Shown here piece by piece: positions 16,779 through 24,992 of a DNA stretch of 64,000 nucleotides (positions within the stretch are counted from its first letter, which is position 1; the number at the start of each line of letters is the position of its first letter). The translations under genes were made by a program, and so were the position numbers. A model generated the notes under the pieces. That model was not told where the DNA came from and ran no database searches. It worked only from the letters and a program-made list of their open reading frames with translations. The stretch is taken from NCBI GenBank assembly GCA_041389495.1, contig JAWKRT010000005.1, positions 124,001 through 188,000 of the forward strand. Reading direction: 5' to 3'. The DNA comes from Myxococcota bacterium. Lineage in GTDB: Bacteria > Myxococcota_A > UBA9160 > UBA4427.

Positions 16779-17714
16779 ATGGCGGAGACGGCGGCCACGA
16801 CGATGACCGACGCGCAGTTCCGACTGCTGTGCGACGTCGTCCGCGCGCACGCCGGCCTCCACTTCGACGAGGGCACGCGGTACCTGGTCGAGAAGCGCGT
16901 CGCGCGACGCATGCAGGCGGTGGGCGCGACGAGCCTCTCCGCCTATCTGTGGTCGTTGCGCAGCCCGGGCCCCGGGAGCGAGGAGCTCGTCGCGCTCGTC
17001 GACGAGCTCACGACCAACGAGACGTACTTCTTTCGCGAGATCCGCCAGCTGCGCGCGCTCGTCGACGAGATCGTGCCCGAGCGGCTCGTCGCCGGCGGCG
17101 CGCGGCGCGGCCGCGGGCCGGTGCAGATCTGGTCGGCGGGGTGCGCGAGCGGCGAGGAGCCGTACTCGATCGTGATGCTCGCGCTCGAGGCCGGGCTCGT
17201 GCCCGGGCGCGACCTGCACGTCTATGCCTCCGACATCGCGCCTTCGGTGCTGACGAAGGCGCGCCGCGGCCACTACCGGCCGGCGTCGTTCCGGGAGACG
17301 CCCGACCCGCTGCGCGACAAGTACTTCGTCGAGAAGGACGGGCTGTTCCGCATCCGCGACGAGGTGCGCGCGTGCGTCGACTTCATCCACCTGAACCTGC
17401 TCGACCCGTCGAAGATCGCGCTGCTCGGCGCGATGGACGTGATCCTCTGCCGCAACGTGATCATCTACTTCGACGCGGCCACGAAGAAGCGCGTGATCGA
17501 CACGTTCTACGAGCGCCTCGTGCCCGGCGGCTACCTGCTGCTCGGGCACTCCGAGTCGCTGATCACGGTCTCGACGGCGTTCGAGCTGTGCCACCTGCGC
17601 AGCGACCTCGTCTATCGCCGGCCGATCCCGGGCGAGGAGCGCGACGATCCGTGGCATCGCATCGCCGCGCACGCCGCGGCCGCCGTCGACGGCGGGCCGG
17701 AGGGCGGGCGATGA
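16779..17714 (+). CDS. cheR: Protein-glutamate methyltransferase CheR
   Basis: 311 aa SAM-dependent methyltransferase that methylates glutamates on MCPs for adaptation. N-terminal helical domain (FRLLCDVVRAHAGLHFDEG), the LTTNETYFFRE hinge, SAM-binding SAGCASGEEPYSIVM (about 112-126) and ILCRNVIIYFD near 225. All family motifs are present. No C-terminal pentapeptide-binding or TPR extension. Followed by cheB with a four-base overlap. Confidence 0.97.
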   Translation: MAETAATTMTDAQFRLLCDVVRAHAGLHFDEGTRYLVEKRVARRMQAVGATSLSAYLWSLRSPGPGSEELVALVDELTTNETYFFREIRQLRALVDEIVPERLVAGGARRGRGPVQIWSAGCASGEEPYSIVMLALEAGLVPGRDLHVYASDIAPSVLTKARRGHYRPASFRETPDPLRDKYFVEKDGLFRIRDEVRACVDFIHLNLLDPSKIALLGAMDVILCRNVIIYFDAATKKRVIDTFYERLVPGGYLLLGHSESLITVSTAFELCHLRSDLVYRRPIPGEERDDPWHRIAAHAAAAVDGGPEGGR

Positions 17715-18796
17715 GGGCCCGGCCGACGATCCGCGCGCTCGTGATCGACGACTCGGCGTACAGCCGGCAGACGATCACGCGCATGCTCGCGGCCTCGCCG
17801 CTCGTCGAGGTCGTCGCGACCGCTCGCGACGGCGAGGACGCGCTGCGCAAGACGCTCGAGCTGCGCCCCGACGTCGTGACGCTCGATCTCGAGATGCCGC
17901 GCATGGACGGCTTCACGTACCTGCGGCTCGTCATGGCGCAGTGCCCGACGCCGGTGATCGTCGTGAGCGGTCGCGGCGGCGACGCCGACGTCTTCAAGGC
18001 GCTCGACCTCGGCGCGACGGACTTCATCGAGAAGCCGACGCCGCACGCGACGCCCGAGCTCGAATCGATCCGCGACGAGCTGATCCGCAAGGTGCACGCG
18101 ACGCGCGAGCTGCGCATCGAGAAGGTGCGCGAGCGCATCGCGAGCCCGGCGCCGGCCGCGCCGCGCCGCGCGCGCGGCACGGCTCCGGGTGCGCCGCCCG
18201 TCGTGGTCGTCGGCTCGTCGACGGGCGGCCCGTCGGCGCTGATGCAGATCCTCGGCGCGTTCGCGGAGGCGCCGCCGTGCGCGATCGCGATCGCGCAGCA
18301 CATGCCCGCCGGGTTCACGCGCGGCTTCGCCGAGCGTCTCGACCGCCTGACTCCGTTCCGCGCGCGCGAGGCGGAGGGCGGCGCGCGGCTCGAGCCGGGC
18401 TGCGTGTTCGTCGCGCCGGGCGGCCGGCACCTCGAGTTCGAGTCGGTGGGCGGACGCGTCGTGACGGCGCTGCGGCCCGACCTGCCGCGCGACAAGTACG
18501 CGCCCTCGGCCGACCGCCTGTTCGCGTCGGCGGCGAAGCACTTCGGCGCCGACGTGCTCGCCGTCGTGCTCACGGGCATGGGCGACGACGGGCGCGCCGG
18601 CGCGCTCGCGGTGAAGGCCGCGGGCGGCACGGTGATCGCCGAGTCCGAGGCGACCGCCGTCATCTTCGGGATGCCGCGCCAGGCGATCGAGGCCGGCGCG
18701 GTCGATCGCGTGCTGCCGCTGCACGAGATGCCGGCGGCGATCCTCTCCGGCGTCCGGTCCGTCGAGCGGGCGCAGACCAGGAAGGAATCCGTATGA
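17711..18796 (+). CDS. cheB: Chemotaxis response regulator / protein-glutamate methylesterase CheB
   Basis: 361 aa. The receiver domain (1 to about 125) has VIDDSAYSR and the acceptor D59 in VVTLDLEMPRMDGF. A short linker leads to the methylesterase with the catalytic Ser in VVVGSSTGGPSALM, His in AIAQHMPAGFTRGF and Asp in LTGMGDDGRAGA. Phosphorylated by CheA, it removes methyl groups from MCPs or deamidates them. ATG 17711 overlaps the cheR stop. Confidence 0.97.
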   Translation: MRARPTIRALVIDDSAYSRQTITRMLAASPLVEVVATARDGEDALRKTLELRPDVVTLDLEMPRMDGFTYLRLVMAQCPTPVIVVSGRGGDADVFKALDLGATDFIEKPTPHATPELESIRDELIRKVHATRELRIEKVRERIASPAPAAPRRARGTAPGAPPVVVVGSSTGGPSALMQILGAFAEAPPCAIAIAQHMPAGFTRGFAERLDRLTPFRAREAEGGARLEPGCVFVAPGGRHLEFESVGGRVVTALRPDLPRDKYAPSADRLFASAAKHFGADVLAVVLTGMGDDGRAGALAVKAAGGTVIAESEATAVIFGMPRQAIEAGAVDRVLPLHEMPAAILSGVRSVERAQTRKESV

Positions 18797-19623
18797 GCGA
18801 CGATCGCAACGACCTCGCGGACCGGGCCGAGGCGGTGCTCTCGGTGTTCCGCCGCGGCGCGGAGTTCACGAAGGAGCTCCTCGACGACAACCATCGCCTG
18901 CGCTCGCAGCTGCGCGAGACGCAGGAGCGCCAGCAGTGGGCGGCGCGCGACGACGGCGACTGGGCCAAGCTGCGCACCGAGCTGCTCGAGCGCATCGACC
19001 TCCTCGAGTCCGAGAACGAGTCGATGCAGCAGCAGCTGCGCGCGATCGAATCGGAGAACCAGCAGTTCGCCGCGCGCTACGTGGAGATCGAGGAGGAGAA
19101 CAACAACCTCGCGAACCTCTACGTCGCGAGCTACCAGCTGCACTCGACGCTCGATCCGAACGAGGTGCTGAAGGTCATCCTCGAGATCGTGATCAACCTG
19201 ATCGGCGCCGAGATCTTCTGCGTCTACCTCCACGATCAGAAGGAAGGCGCGCTCGAGCCCGTCGTCTCCGAGGGAGCGCCCGTCTCGCACTTCCCGCGCG
19301 CCCGCATGGGCGAGGGCTTCGTCGGCGGCGCGGCCGCCTCGGGAGACGTCGCGACGCGCGATGCGATCGCCGACGGGCGCGGCCCCGTCGAGGGCGGCGA
19401 GCCGCTCGTCGCGATCCCGCTGTGCGTCGACGACCGCGCGATCGGCGCGATCGCGATCTACTCGCTGCTGGCGCAGAAGGAAGGCTTCTCGGCGCTCGAC
19501 CACGAGCTGTTCACGCTGCTCGCCGGCCACGCGGCGACGGCGATCTTCGCGTCGCAGCTCTACTCGCAGAGCGAGCGCAAGCTGAACACCATCCAGGGCT
19601 TCATCGACCTGCTCACCAAGTAG
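18793..19623 (+). CDS. Coiled-coil / GAF-domain protein
   Basis: 276 aa. Residues about 8-110 are strongly heptad-like and charged (LLDDNHRLRSQLRETQ, LLESENESMQQQLRAIESE), giving a coiled coil. Residues about 115-270 form a GAF domain (STLDPNEVLKVILEIVINLI, AEIFCVYLHDQKEG, EPLVAIPLCVDDRAIGAIAI). No catalytic output is attached. It overlaps cheB by four bases, so it belongs to this system, perhaps as a ligand-sensing adaptor. Soluble, no signal peptide. Confidence 0.82.
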   Translation: MSDDRNDLADRAEAVLSVFRRGAEFTKELLDDNHRLRSQLRETQERQQWAARDDGDWAKLRTELLERIDLLESENESMQQQLRAIESENQQFAARYVEIEEENNNLANLYVASYQLHSTLDPNEVLKVILEIVINLIGAEIFCVYLHDQKEGALEPVVSEGAPVSHFPRARMGEGFVGGAAASGDVATRDAIADGRGPVEGGEPLVAIPLCVDDRAIGAIAIYSLLAQKEGFSALDHELFTLLAGHAATAIFASQLYSQSERKLNTIQGFIDLLTK

Positions 19624-19679
19624 GGCGCGCTGCGCCGCACGCACCGGCGGAGCGCGCGGGCTCCGCGGAGGTTCGAACG

Positions 19680-20057
19680 ATGGCGAAACACCGGATCCTG
19701 ATCGTCGAGGACAGCCCGACCATGCGGCAGCTGCTCGTCTTCGCGCTCAAGCGCCTCAAGGACGTCGACATCGTCGAGGCGCAGGACGGCATGGACGGGC
19801 TGCGCAAGGTGACGAGCGACCACTTCGACGTGGCGCTGATCGACATCAACATGCCCGTCATGGACGGGCTCAAGCTGATCCACCTCATCCGCAGCGAGAC
19901 GTCGATCCGCGACATGGCCATCTGCGTGATCACGACGGAGGGCGCGGAGGAGGACAAGCAGCGCGCGCTGCAGCTCGGCGCCGACGAGTACCTGACGAAG
20001 CCGATCCAGGCGAACAACGTGCTCGCGGTCGTGAAGGGGCTGCTCAAGATCTCCTGA
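19680..20057 (+). CDS. CheY-like response regulator (second copy)
   Basis: 125 aa single receiver domain. Acidic pocket ILIVEDSPTMR (E10, D11), acceptor D55 in LIDINMPVMDGLKL, switch Thr in CVITTEGAEEDK, lysine in YLTKPIQANNVL. Only about half identical by eye to the first CheY (7513), so the two probably have different partners. ATG 19680 is preceded by GCGGAGG. It lies between the GAF protein and the second MCP. Confidence 0.92.
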   Translation: MAKHRILIVEDSPTMRQLLVFALKRLKDVDIVEAQDGMDGLRKVTSDHFDVALIDINMPVMDGLKLIHLIRSETSIRDMAICVITTEGAEEDKQRALQLGADEYLTKPIQANNVLAVVKGLLKIS

Positions 20058-20105
20058 GGTCGGCTGCGGCGCGCGGCGCCGCCCGACGCGCACGAGGGGG
20101 AGCGC

Positions 20106-22721
20106 GTGTCCGACGCTTCGAGGTCGACCTCGCAGTCCGGAACGGAGACGGGGAGGGGGGCGCGGGACGCGACCCCGCTGCCGCGAAGCGGTGCCGCGTT
20201 CGAGCGCGGCCTGAACGCGCTCCTCTCGGGCGCGTCGGCGCTCGCGGTCGTGCTCGTCCTCGCCTACCTGCGCTTCGCCGTCGCGCTCGACGCCGCGCAG
20301 TGGCTCGCGCTCGCGGCGGTGTGTGCCGGTGCCTTCCCCGTGCTGCTCGCGTCGAACCTCGTGTACAACCGCTGGTTCCTGCGGCCCATCGCGGCGTGGC
20401 TCGACGGCGACGCCGGCGCGTCCGCGCGGGCCGCGCACGACGCCGTGCTGCGGCTTCCCCGCTACCTGTGGGTGCAGGGCGCGATCACCTGGAGCGTCGG
20501 GAGCGCGCTCGTCGCCGCGCTCGCCCGCTGGGTCGACGACGCGATCGACGCGCGCACCGCGTGGGCGATCGCGCTCTCGGGGATCTCGGCGGGCTTCGTC
20601 TCGATCTCGCATCTCTACTTCCGCGTGAAGTCGCGCCACCGCGCGCTGCTCGCCGCGCTCGCCGCGCGCGCGCGCGAGGAGCGCGGCGGCTCGACGATCG
20701 CGCGGGCGCCCATCGTCCGGCTCCGCACCAAGCTCCTGACCGCCACGTGCGGCGTCGCGCTCGCCGCGACGGGGCTCGCGGTGTGGGTCGTCGTCGACGC
20801 CTCGGGCGTGCGCCACGAGCGCCGCGAGCTCGACCTGCTCGCGCGCGCAGTCGCCGCCGAGCTCGCCGACGCGCCGGCCGCGCTCGCGGCCGCGCGCGCG
20901 CGACTCGTCGCGCTCGGCATCGCCGATGCGCTGGCCCTCGTCGACGCGGATCCGCAGCGCGCGCCCGCGGAGCTCGCCGTCCCGGACGCCGGAGCCGTCG
21001 CCGCCGTCGTGCGCAACGGGCTCGCGCGCGGCGCGCGCGCCGGCGCCGAGCGCGTCGGTCCGGTGCTCGTCGCCTGGCACCGCCTGTCCGGCGCGGCGGG
21101 CGACCGCGCCCTCGTCGCGGTGGCGCCGCGGGTCGGCGCTGCGCTCGACGCGACCTCGCTCGCGCTCGTCGCCGCCATCGCCGCGGCGCTCGCGTTCGGC
21201 GTCGCGCACCTGCTCGCGCGCGATCTCGCGACGAGCGTCGACGACCTCCGGCGTGCGGCCGACGACGTGGCGGGCGGCGATCTCGGCCCGCGCGTGCGCG
21301 TCGACGCCGAGGACGAGCTCGGCGACCTCGGACGCGCGTTCGACGCGATGACGGACGCGCTGCGCGCCGCGGTCGCGGGCGTGGTCGCGACCGTCGACGG
21401 CGTCGAGTCGCAGGCCTCGCTGCTCGCGAGCGACGCGATGGACGTGGCCGCCGGCGCGAGCGCGCAGCGCCGCGGCATCGCCGGCGTCTCGGCGGCCCTC
21501 GACGCGGTGCGCGACCAGGCGGCCGAGATCGAGGCGAGCGGTCGCGACCTGCGCGCGGCGGTCGACGAGTCGGCCGGTGTGATCGCGGAGCTCGCCGCGT
21601 CGAGCCGCGCAGTCGAGGGAATGGCGGGCGCATTCGGCGAGCGCCTCGACCTGGCGAGCTCGTCGGTCGAGCAGCTCGTGCGGAGCGTGCAGAGCGTCGG
21701 CGCGAGCACGCGCGCGCTGTCCGACGCGGCGAGCCACACCGCGGGCGCGATGCGCGACACGGCGTCGGCGCTGCGCGACGCGGAGCGCGTCGCCGAGGAC
21801 GGCGCGGCGCTCGCGCAGGACGCGATGGCCGGGGCGGAGCGCGGCCGCGCGACGGTCGGCCTCGTGCAGGACGGGATGGCGTCGATCCGCTCCGCGACGC
21901 ACGGCGCCGAGGCCGTGGTCGGGCGTCTGGCGGGACACGTCGCGCAGATCGGAGCGATCCTCGACGTGATCGACGACGTCGCCGCCGAGACCAACCTGCT
22001 CGCCCTGAACGCCGCGATCATCGCCGCGCAGTCGGGCGAGCACGGGCGCGCGTTCTCGGTGGTCGCCGACGAGATCAAGGAGCTCGCCGACCGCGTGCTC
22101 GCGAGCACGAAGGAGATCGGCGCCGTCGTGCGCGCCGTGCAGAGCGAGAGTGCGAACGCCGCGGTCGCGATCGGCGAGAGCGCGCGCTGCGTGGACGCGG
22201 GCCTCTCGCAGTCCGCCGAGGCCGCCGTCGCGCTCGAAGCCATCGAGTCGACCTCGCGCGAGACGGGCCGCCGCATCGAGGCGATCGCCGCGGCGGTGCG
22301 CGCACAGGCGCACGCGGCGGCGGGCGTGGTCGACTCGATGGACCGCGTGCGCGTCGGCGCGGCCGAGATCGATCGCGCGATGGAGGAGCAGGAGCGCACG
22401 AACCGGCTCGTCCTCGACGCAGCCTCGGGCATCCGCGACCTCTCGGCCCAGCTCGCGCGCACGACGTCGGAGCAGACGCTCGGCACCGCGGCCATCGCGC
22501 ACGGCGTCGAGGGCGTGCGCGGCGCGGTGGACGAGATCGAGGCCTCGGTGCGCGGCCAGATCGCGGCCTGCGCGGAGGTCGTCGCGTCGATCGGCGCGGT
22601 CGCCGACGGGACGGTGTCGCACGAGGAGGTCGCGCAGCGCATCGGCGTCGCGACGGCTGCGCTGCGCGAGCACGCGCACCGACTCCGGAGCGAGGTCGAG
22701 CGCTTCCGCGTCGAGGGCTAG
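20106..22721 (+). CDS. Methyl-accepting chemotaxis protein with six predicted membrane segments (second copy)
   Basis: 871 aa, GTG start with GAGGGGGAG before it. A roughly 35-residue polar N-terminus is followed by hydrophobic segments at about 37-57, 64-84, 122-142, 150-168 and 210-232, an extracytoplasmic region, TM6 at about 345-368, then HAMP (about 371-428, DAEDELGDLGRAFDAM). The signalling tip reads AETNLLALNAAIIAAQSGEH (about 620-640) and keeps the Asn lost in the first MCP. Same unusual topology as the gene at 11034, so the pair probably arose by duplication. The sensor regions have diverged, suggesting different ligands. Confidence 0.93.
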   Translation: MSDASRSTSQSGTETGRGARDATPLPRSGAAFERGLNALLSGASALAVVLVLAYLRFAVALDAAQWLALAAVCAGAFPVLLASNLVYNRWFLRPIAAWLDGDAGASARAAHDAVLRLPRYLWVQGAITWSVGSALVAALARWVDDAIDARTAWAIALSGISAGFVSISHLYFRVKSRHRALLAALAARAREERGGSTIARAPIVRLRTKLLTATCGVALAATGLAVWVVVDASGVRHERRELDLLARAVAAELADAPAALAAARARLVALGIADALALVDADPQRAPAELAVPDAGAVAAVVRNGLARGARAGAERVGPVLVAWHRLSGAAGDRALVAVAPRVGAALDATSLALVAAIAAALAFGVAHLLARDLATSVDDLRRAADDVAGGDLGPRVRVDAEDELGDLGRAFDAMTDALRAAVAGVVATVDGVESQASLLASDAMDVAAGASAQRRGIAGVSAALDAVRDQAAEIEASGRDLRAAVDESAGVIAELAASSRAVEGMAGAFGERLDLASSSVEQLVRSVQSVGASTRALSDAASHTAGAMRDTASALRDAERVAEDGAALAQDAMAGAERGRATVGLVQDGMASIRSATHGAEAVVGRLAGHVAQIGAILDVIDDVAAETNLLALNAAIIAAQSGEHGRAFSVVADEIKELADRVLASTKEIGAVVRAVQSESANAAVAIGESARCVDAGLSQSAEAAVALEAIESTSRETGRRIEAIAAAVRAQAHAAAGVVDSMDRVRVGAAEIDRAMEEQERTNRLVLDAASGIRDLSAQLARTTSEQTLGTAAIAHGVEGVRGAVDEIEASVRGQIAACAEVVASIGAVADGTVSHEEVAQRIGVATAALREHAHRLRSEVERFRVEG

Positions 22722-22740
22722 CGCGCGCGTTCGCGCGCGC
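22721..22740 (+). terminator. GC hairpin at the end of the chemosensory cluster
   Basis: GCGCGCGC (22721-22728), loop GTTC, GCGCGCGC (22733-22740) starts on the last base of the MCP stop codon. No T tract. Simple alternating GC is common here, so the stem may be fortuitous. Confidence 0.35.
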
Positions 22741-22817
22741 GGCGGCGCGACCGCGCGCGGACCTGCGGCGACGCGTCGGGGCGCGCACGCGACGCCGGAG
22801 CGCGCGGCCGCGCATGC

Positions 22818-22823
22818 TACGGT
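22818..22823 (+). promoter_or_regulatory. Possible -10 hexamer close to the lptE start
   Basis: TACGGT ends 7 bases before the lptE GTG (22831), which would place the transcript start at or next to the start codon. No -35 was seen. Confidence 0.25.
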
Positions 22824-22830
22824 GCCGCGC

Positions 22831-23382
22831 GTGCGCTCCCCCGCCGTCCTTCGCGCGTTCGTGCACGTCCTCGCGATCGCCCTCGCCGCGAGCGGCTGCG
22901 GCTACACGCTCGTGCGGCACGCAGGGCCGCTCGCCGACGACGCGCCGCGCATGCTGCTGCGGACGCTCGACAACGACTCGACCGAGCCCGGGCTCGAGCG
23001 CATCGTGAGCGAGGCGCTGCGGCGCGAGTGGCTGCGGCGCGGGCGCTACCGCCTCGTCGCGGACCCGGACGCAGCCGACTGGCTGCTGACCGGACGCGTG
23101 CTCCCCGTGCAGGTGCGAACGGACACGCTGTCGCCCGTCGTGCTCGCGGTCGAGCAGACGCTCACGCTCGGCGTCGAGCTCACGGTCGCGCCGCTGCGCG
23201 CGCGGAAGGAGGGCGCGGCGGGCGCCGCGCTGCCGACGGCCACGCTGCGCGAGTCGGAGATCTTCTTCTCGAGCCCCGATCTCGAAGTCGGGCGCAAGAA
23301 CCGCCGCGAGGCGCTGATGCGCGTCGCGGCGCTCGTCGCCGAACGCGCGCACGACGCCGTCGACCAGGAGATCGCGCCGTGA
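22831..23382 (+). CDS. lptE: LPS-assembly lipoprotein LptE
   Basis: 183 aa outer-membrane lipoprotein that plugs LptD during LPS insertion. Signal peptide with lipobox ALAASGC (Cys about residue 21), followed by GYTLVRHAGPLADDAPRMLL, then IVSEALRREWLRRGRYRLV as in LptE/DUF799-like families. The GTG at 22831 gives a compact signal peptide. The next gene is holA, the same lptE-holA pair as in Escherichia coli, which strengthens a call that sequence alone would leave weaker. Confidence 0.82.
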   Translation: MRSPAVLRAFVHVLAIALAASGCGYTLVRHAGPLADDAPRMLLRTLDNDSTEPGLERIVSEALRREWLRRGRYRLVADPDAADWLLTGRVLPVQVRTDTLSPVVLAVEQTLTLGVELTVAPLRARKEGAAGAALPTATLRESEIFFSSPDLEVGRKNRREALMRVAALVAERAHDAVDQEIAP

Positions 23383-24353
23383 CCCCGGGCGAGCTCGCCG
23401 CCGAGCTCGACGCCGGCACCGTCCGCCCGGCCTACCTGCTCGCGGGCGAGGAGGCGCTGCTGCGCGACGACGCGCTCGCGGCGATCGAACGCGCCGTGCT
23501 CACCGATGCGTCGCGCGACTTCAACCACGACCGGCTCGCCGGCGACGCGACCTCGCCGGCCGCGCTGCAGGACGCGCTCGCCGCGCTCCCGGTGATGGCC
23601 GCGCGCCGGCTCGTCGTCCTGCGCGACCCGGACGGGCGCCGCGCCGGCGCGAAGGCGCTGCTCGACGCGCTCGGCGACCTCGTCGCCGCGCAGCTCGCGC
23701 AGGCCGAGTCCGTCCTCGTCGTCGTCTGCGAGAAGCCGGACAAGCGACAGCGCTGGGTGAAGGCGTTCGGCAAGGCGCCCGCCGCGATCGTGGCGTGCGA
23801 CGCACCGCGCACGGCGCGCGAGATCGCCGCGTTCGCGAAGGCGGAGGCGAAGCGGCAGGGCGTCGCGCTCGACGCGGGCGCGGCCGAGCGGCTGGCCGAG
23901 CTCGTCGGCCCCGTCCTCCTGCTGCTGCGCCAGGAGATCGCCAAGGCGGCGCTGCTCGTCGAGCCGGGCGCGAAGGTGACGGCGGCGATCGTCGAGGCGT
24001 CGACGAGCCAGCTGGCCGAGCAGCCGATCTGGGACCTGACGGACGCGATCGGGGAAGGGCGCACGGCCGACGCGCTGCGCCTGCTCGGGCGGATGGCGGA
24101 CGTCGCGCCGCCCGCCGTGCTCGGCGCGCTCGCCTCGCACTTCCGCAAGCTCGCGCGCGTGCGGCACGGCGCGCGCGTCGCGGGGCCGCCCTTCGTCGCG
24201 CGCAAGCTCGAAGGGCAGGCGCGGCGCTTCACGCACGCGCGCATCGGCGCGTGCCTCGAGGCGATCCACGCGGCGGACGTGGCGCTCAAGGGCGGGAGCG
24301 CACTCGCCCCCGCGCTCGCACTCGAGCGGCTCGTTCTCGGGCTGGCTTCGTGA
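23379..24353 (+). CDS. holA: DNA polymerase III subunit delta
   Basis: 324 aa clamp-loader subunit that opens the beta clamp. Typical features: ELDAGTVRPAYLLAGEEALL at the N-terminus, DFNHDRLAGDATSPA, LVVVCEKPDKRQRWVKAFG, and AEQPIWDLTDAIGEGR in the middle domain. GTG start overlaps the lptE stop (GTGA). It converges on rpsT. Confidence 0.93.
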   Translation: MTPGELAAELDAGTVRPAYLLAGEEALLRDDALAAIERAVLTDASRDFNHDRLAGDATSPAALQDALAALPVMAARRLVVLRDPDGRRAGAKALLDALGDLVAAQLAQAESVLVVVCEKPDKRQRWVKAFGKAPAAIVACDAPRTAREIAAFAKAEAKRQGVALDAGAAERLAELVGPVLLLLRQEIAKAALLVEPGAKVTAAIVEASTSQLAEQPIWDLTDAIGEGRTADALRLLGRMADVAPPAVLGALASHFRKLARVRHGARVAGPPFVARKLEGQARRFTHARIGACLEAIHAADVALKGGSALAPALALERLVLGLAS

Positions 24354-24363
24354 ACGCGGGCGG

Positions 24364-24378
24364 GGCGGCCGCGCCGCC
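24364..24378. terminator. Hairpin between convergent holA and rpsT
   Basis: GGCGGC (24364-24369), CGC, GCCGCC (24373-24378) in the 40-base gap between the two convergent genes. GGGGC/GCCCC arms outside it give a competing fold. Could serve both strands. No T tract. Confidence 0.38.
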
Positions 24379-24393
24379 GGGTGCCCCGGCCGC

Positions 24394-24660
24394 CTAGCGA
24401 CCGAGCGCGGCGAGCTGCTTGGCGAGCCGGCTGACGCTGCGGCTCGCACGGCGCGCCGGGATGACGCCCTTCGTCGCCGCCTTGCGGATGGAGCTCTCCG
24501 CGATCTTCAGCTGCGCCGCCGCCGCATCGGCATCGCCGGCCTCGACCGCCGCGCGGAAGCCCTTCACGTGCGTGCGCATCGTGCTCTTGATGTGCTTGTT
24601 GCGCTTGTTGCGGCGGAGCGCCTGGCGGGCGCGCTTGAGGGCGGACTTGTGGTTGGCCAA
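24394..24660 (-). CDS. rpsT: 30S ribosomal protein S20 (TTG start)
   Basis: 88 aa primary 16S rRNA-binding protein. Starts LANHKSALKRARQALRRN, with TTG (24660-24658) in place of the usual ATG for the conserved (M)ANHKSA N-terminus. The ribosome site CTGGAGAA lies about 9 bases upstream. The basic C-terminal helices end in RSVSRLAKQLAAL. In E. coli rpsT also uses a UUG start tied to translational autoregulation, so the weak start with the long leader here suggests similar control. Transcribed alone on the minus strand. Confidence 0.95.
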   Translation of the reverse strand: MANHKSALKRARQALRRNKRNKHIKSTMRTHVKGFRAAVEAGDADAAAAQLKIAESSIRKAATKGVIPARRASRSVSRLAKQLAALGR

Positions 24661-24734
24661 CGGGTGGTTCTCCAGGTTCGTCGGAGGCGATCGGCTCCGG
24701 TCGGGTCGAGTCGTGTCGCCCGGCCGGCGGTGCG

Positions 24735-24753
24735 GCCGCCGCCTCGCGGCGGC
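24735..24753 (-). promoter_or_regulatory. Hairpin in the rpsT leader
   Basis: GCCGCCGC (24735-24742), loop CTC, GCGGCGGC (24746-24753) form a perfect 8-bp stem inside the predicted rpsT 5' leader. It may contribute to translational control by S20; this is inference. Confidence 0.35.
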
Positions 24754-24841
24754 GTACGGGCGGCGCGGGACCGGCTCGGGGCGCGCACCGGAACGGGCCC
24801 GGCCCGGTCCGGCGCGTCGAGGCTGCGCTTCGAGGCGCGGG

Positions 24842-24870
24842 AACATACGCGGGGGCCTCTGTGCTGTCGA
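24842..24870 (-). promoter_or_regulatory. rpsT promoter (sigma70-type)
   Basis: Read on the minus strand: -35 TCGACA (24870-24865), 17-base spacer, -10 TATGTT (24847-24842). Good matches to TTGACA/TATAAT with ideal spacing in a very GC-rich background. The predicted start near 24835 gives a leader of about 175 bases. Confidence 0.6.
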
Positions 24871-24992
24871 CGGGCGCGCGGGGCGCCGGCTCGGGCCCTC
24901 CCGCCGGTTCAGCCTGCTTCCACGGCGGCCGATAGGCGTCCGCGGGCGCGCCAGCGTCCGCGTTCCGCATGTCCGTCGGTGGAGGGGTCCCC

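Larger units (their letters stand above)
24661..24992. other. Divergent intergenic region between rpsT and the TPR-protein gene
   Basis: 332 bases without a gene. It holds the rpsT promoter (24842-24870, minus strand), the leader of roughly 175 bases and one strong leader hairpin (24735-24753). On the plus strand only the GGAGGGG ribosome site (24981-24987) of the next gene is evident; its promoter was not recognised. Confidence 0.7.

Noticed and set aside
19670..19680. GGTTCGAAC, like a tRNA T-loop
   Set aside because: The gap between genes is only 56 bases, no acceptor or anticodon arms are present, and the sequence is partly the ribosome site for cheY.
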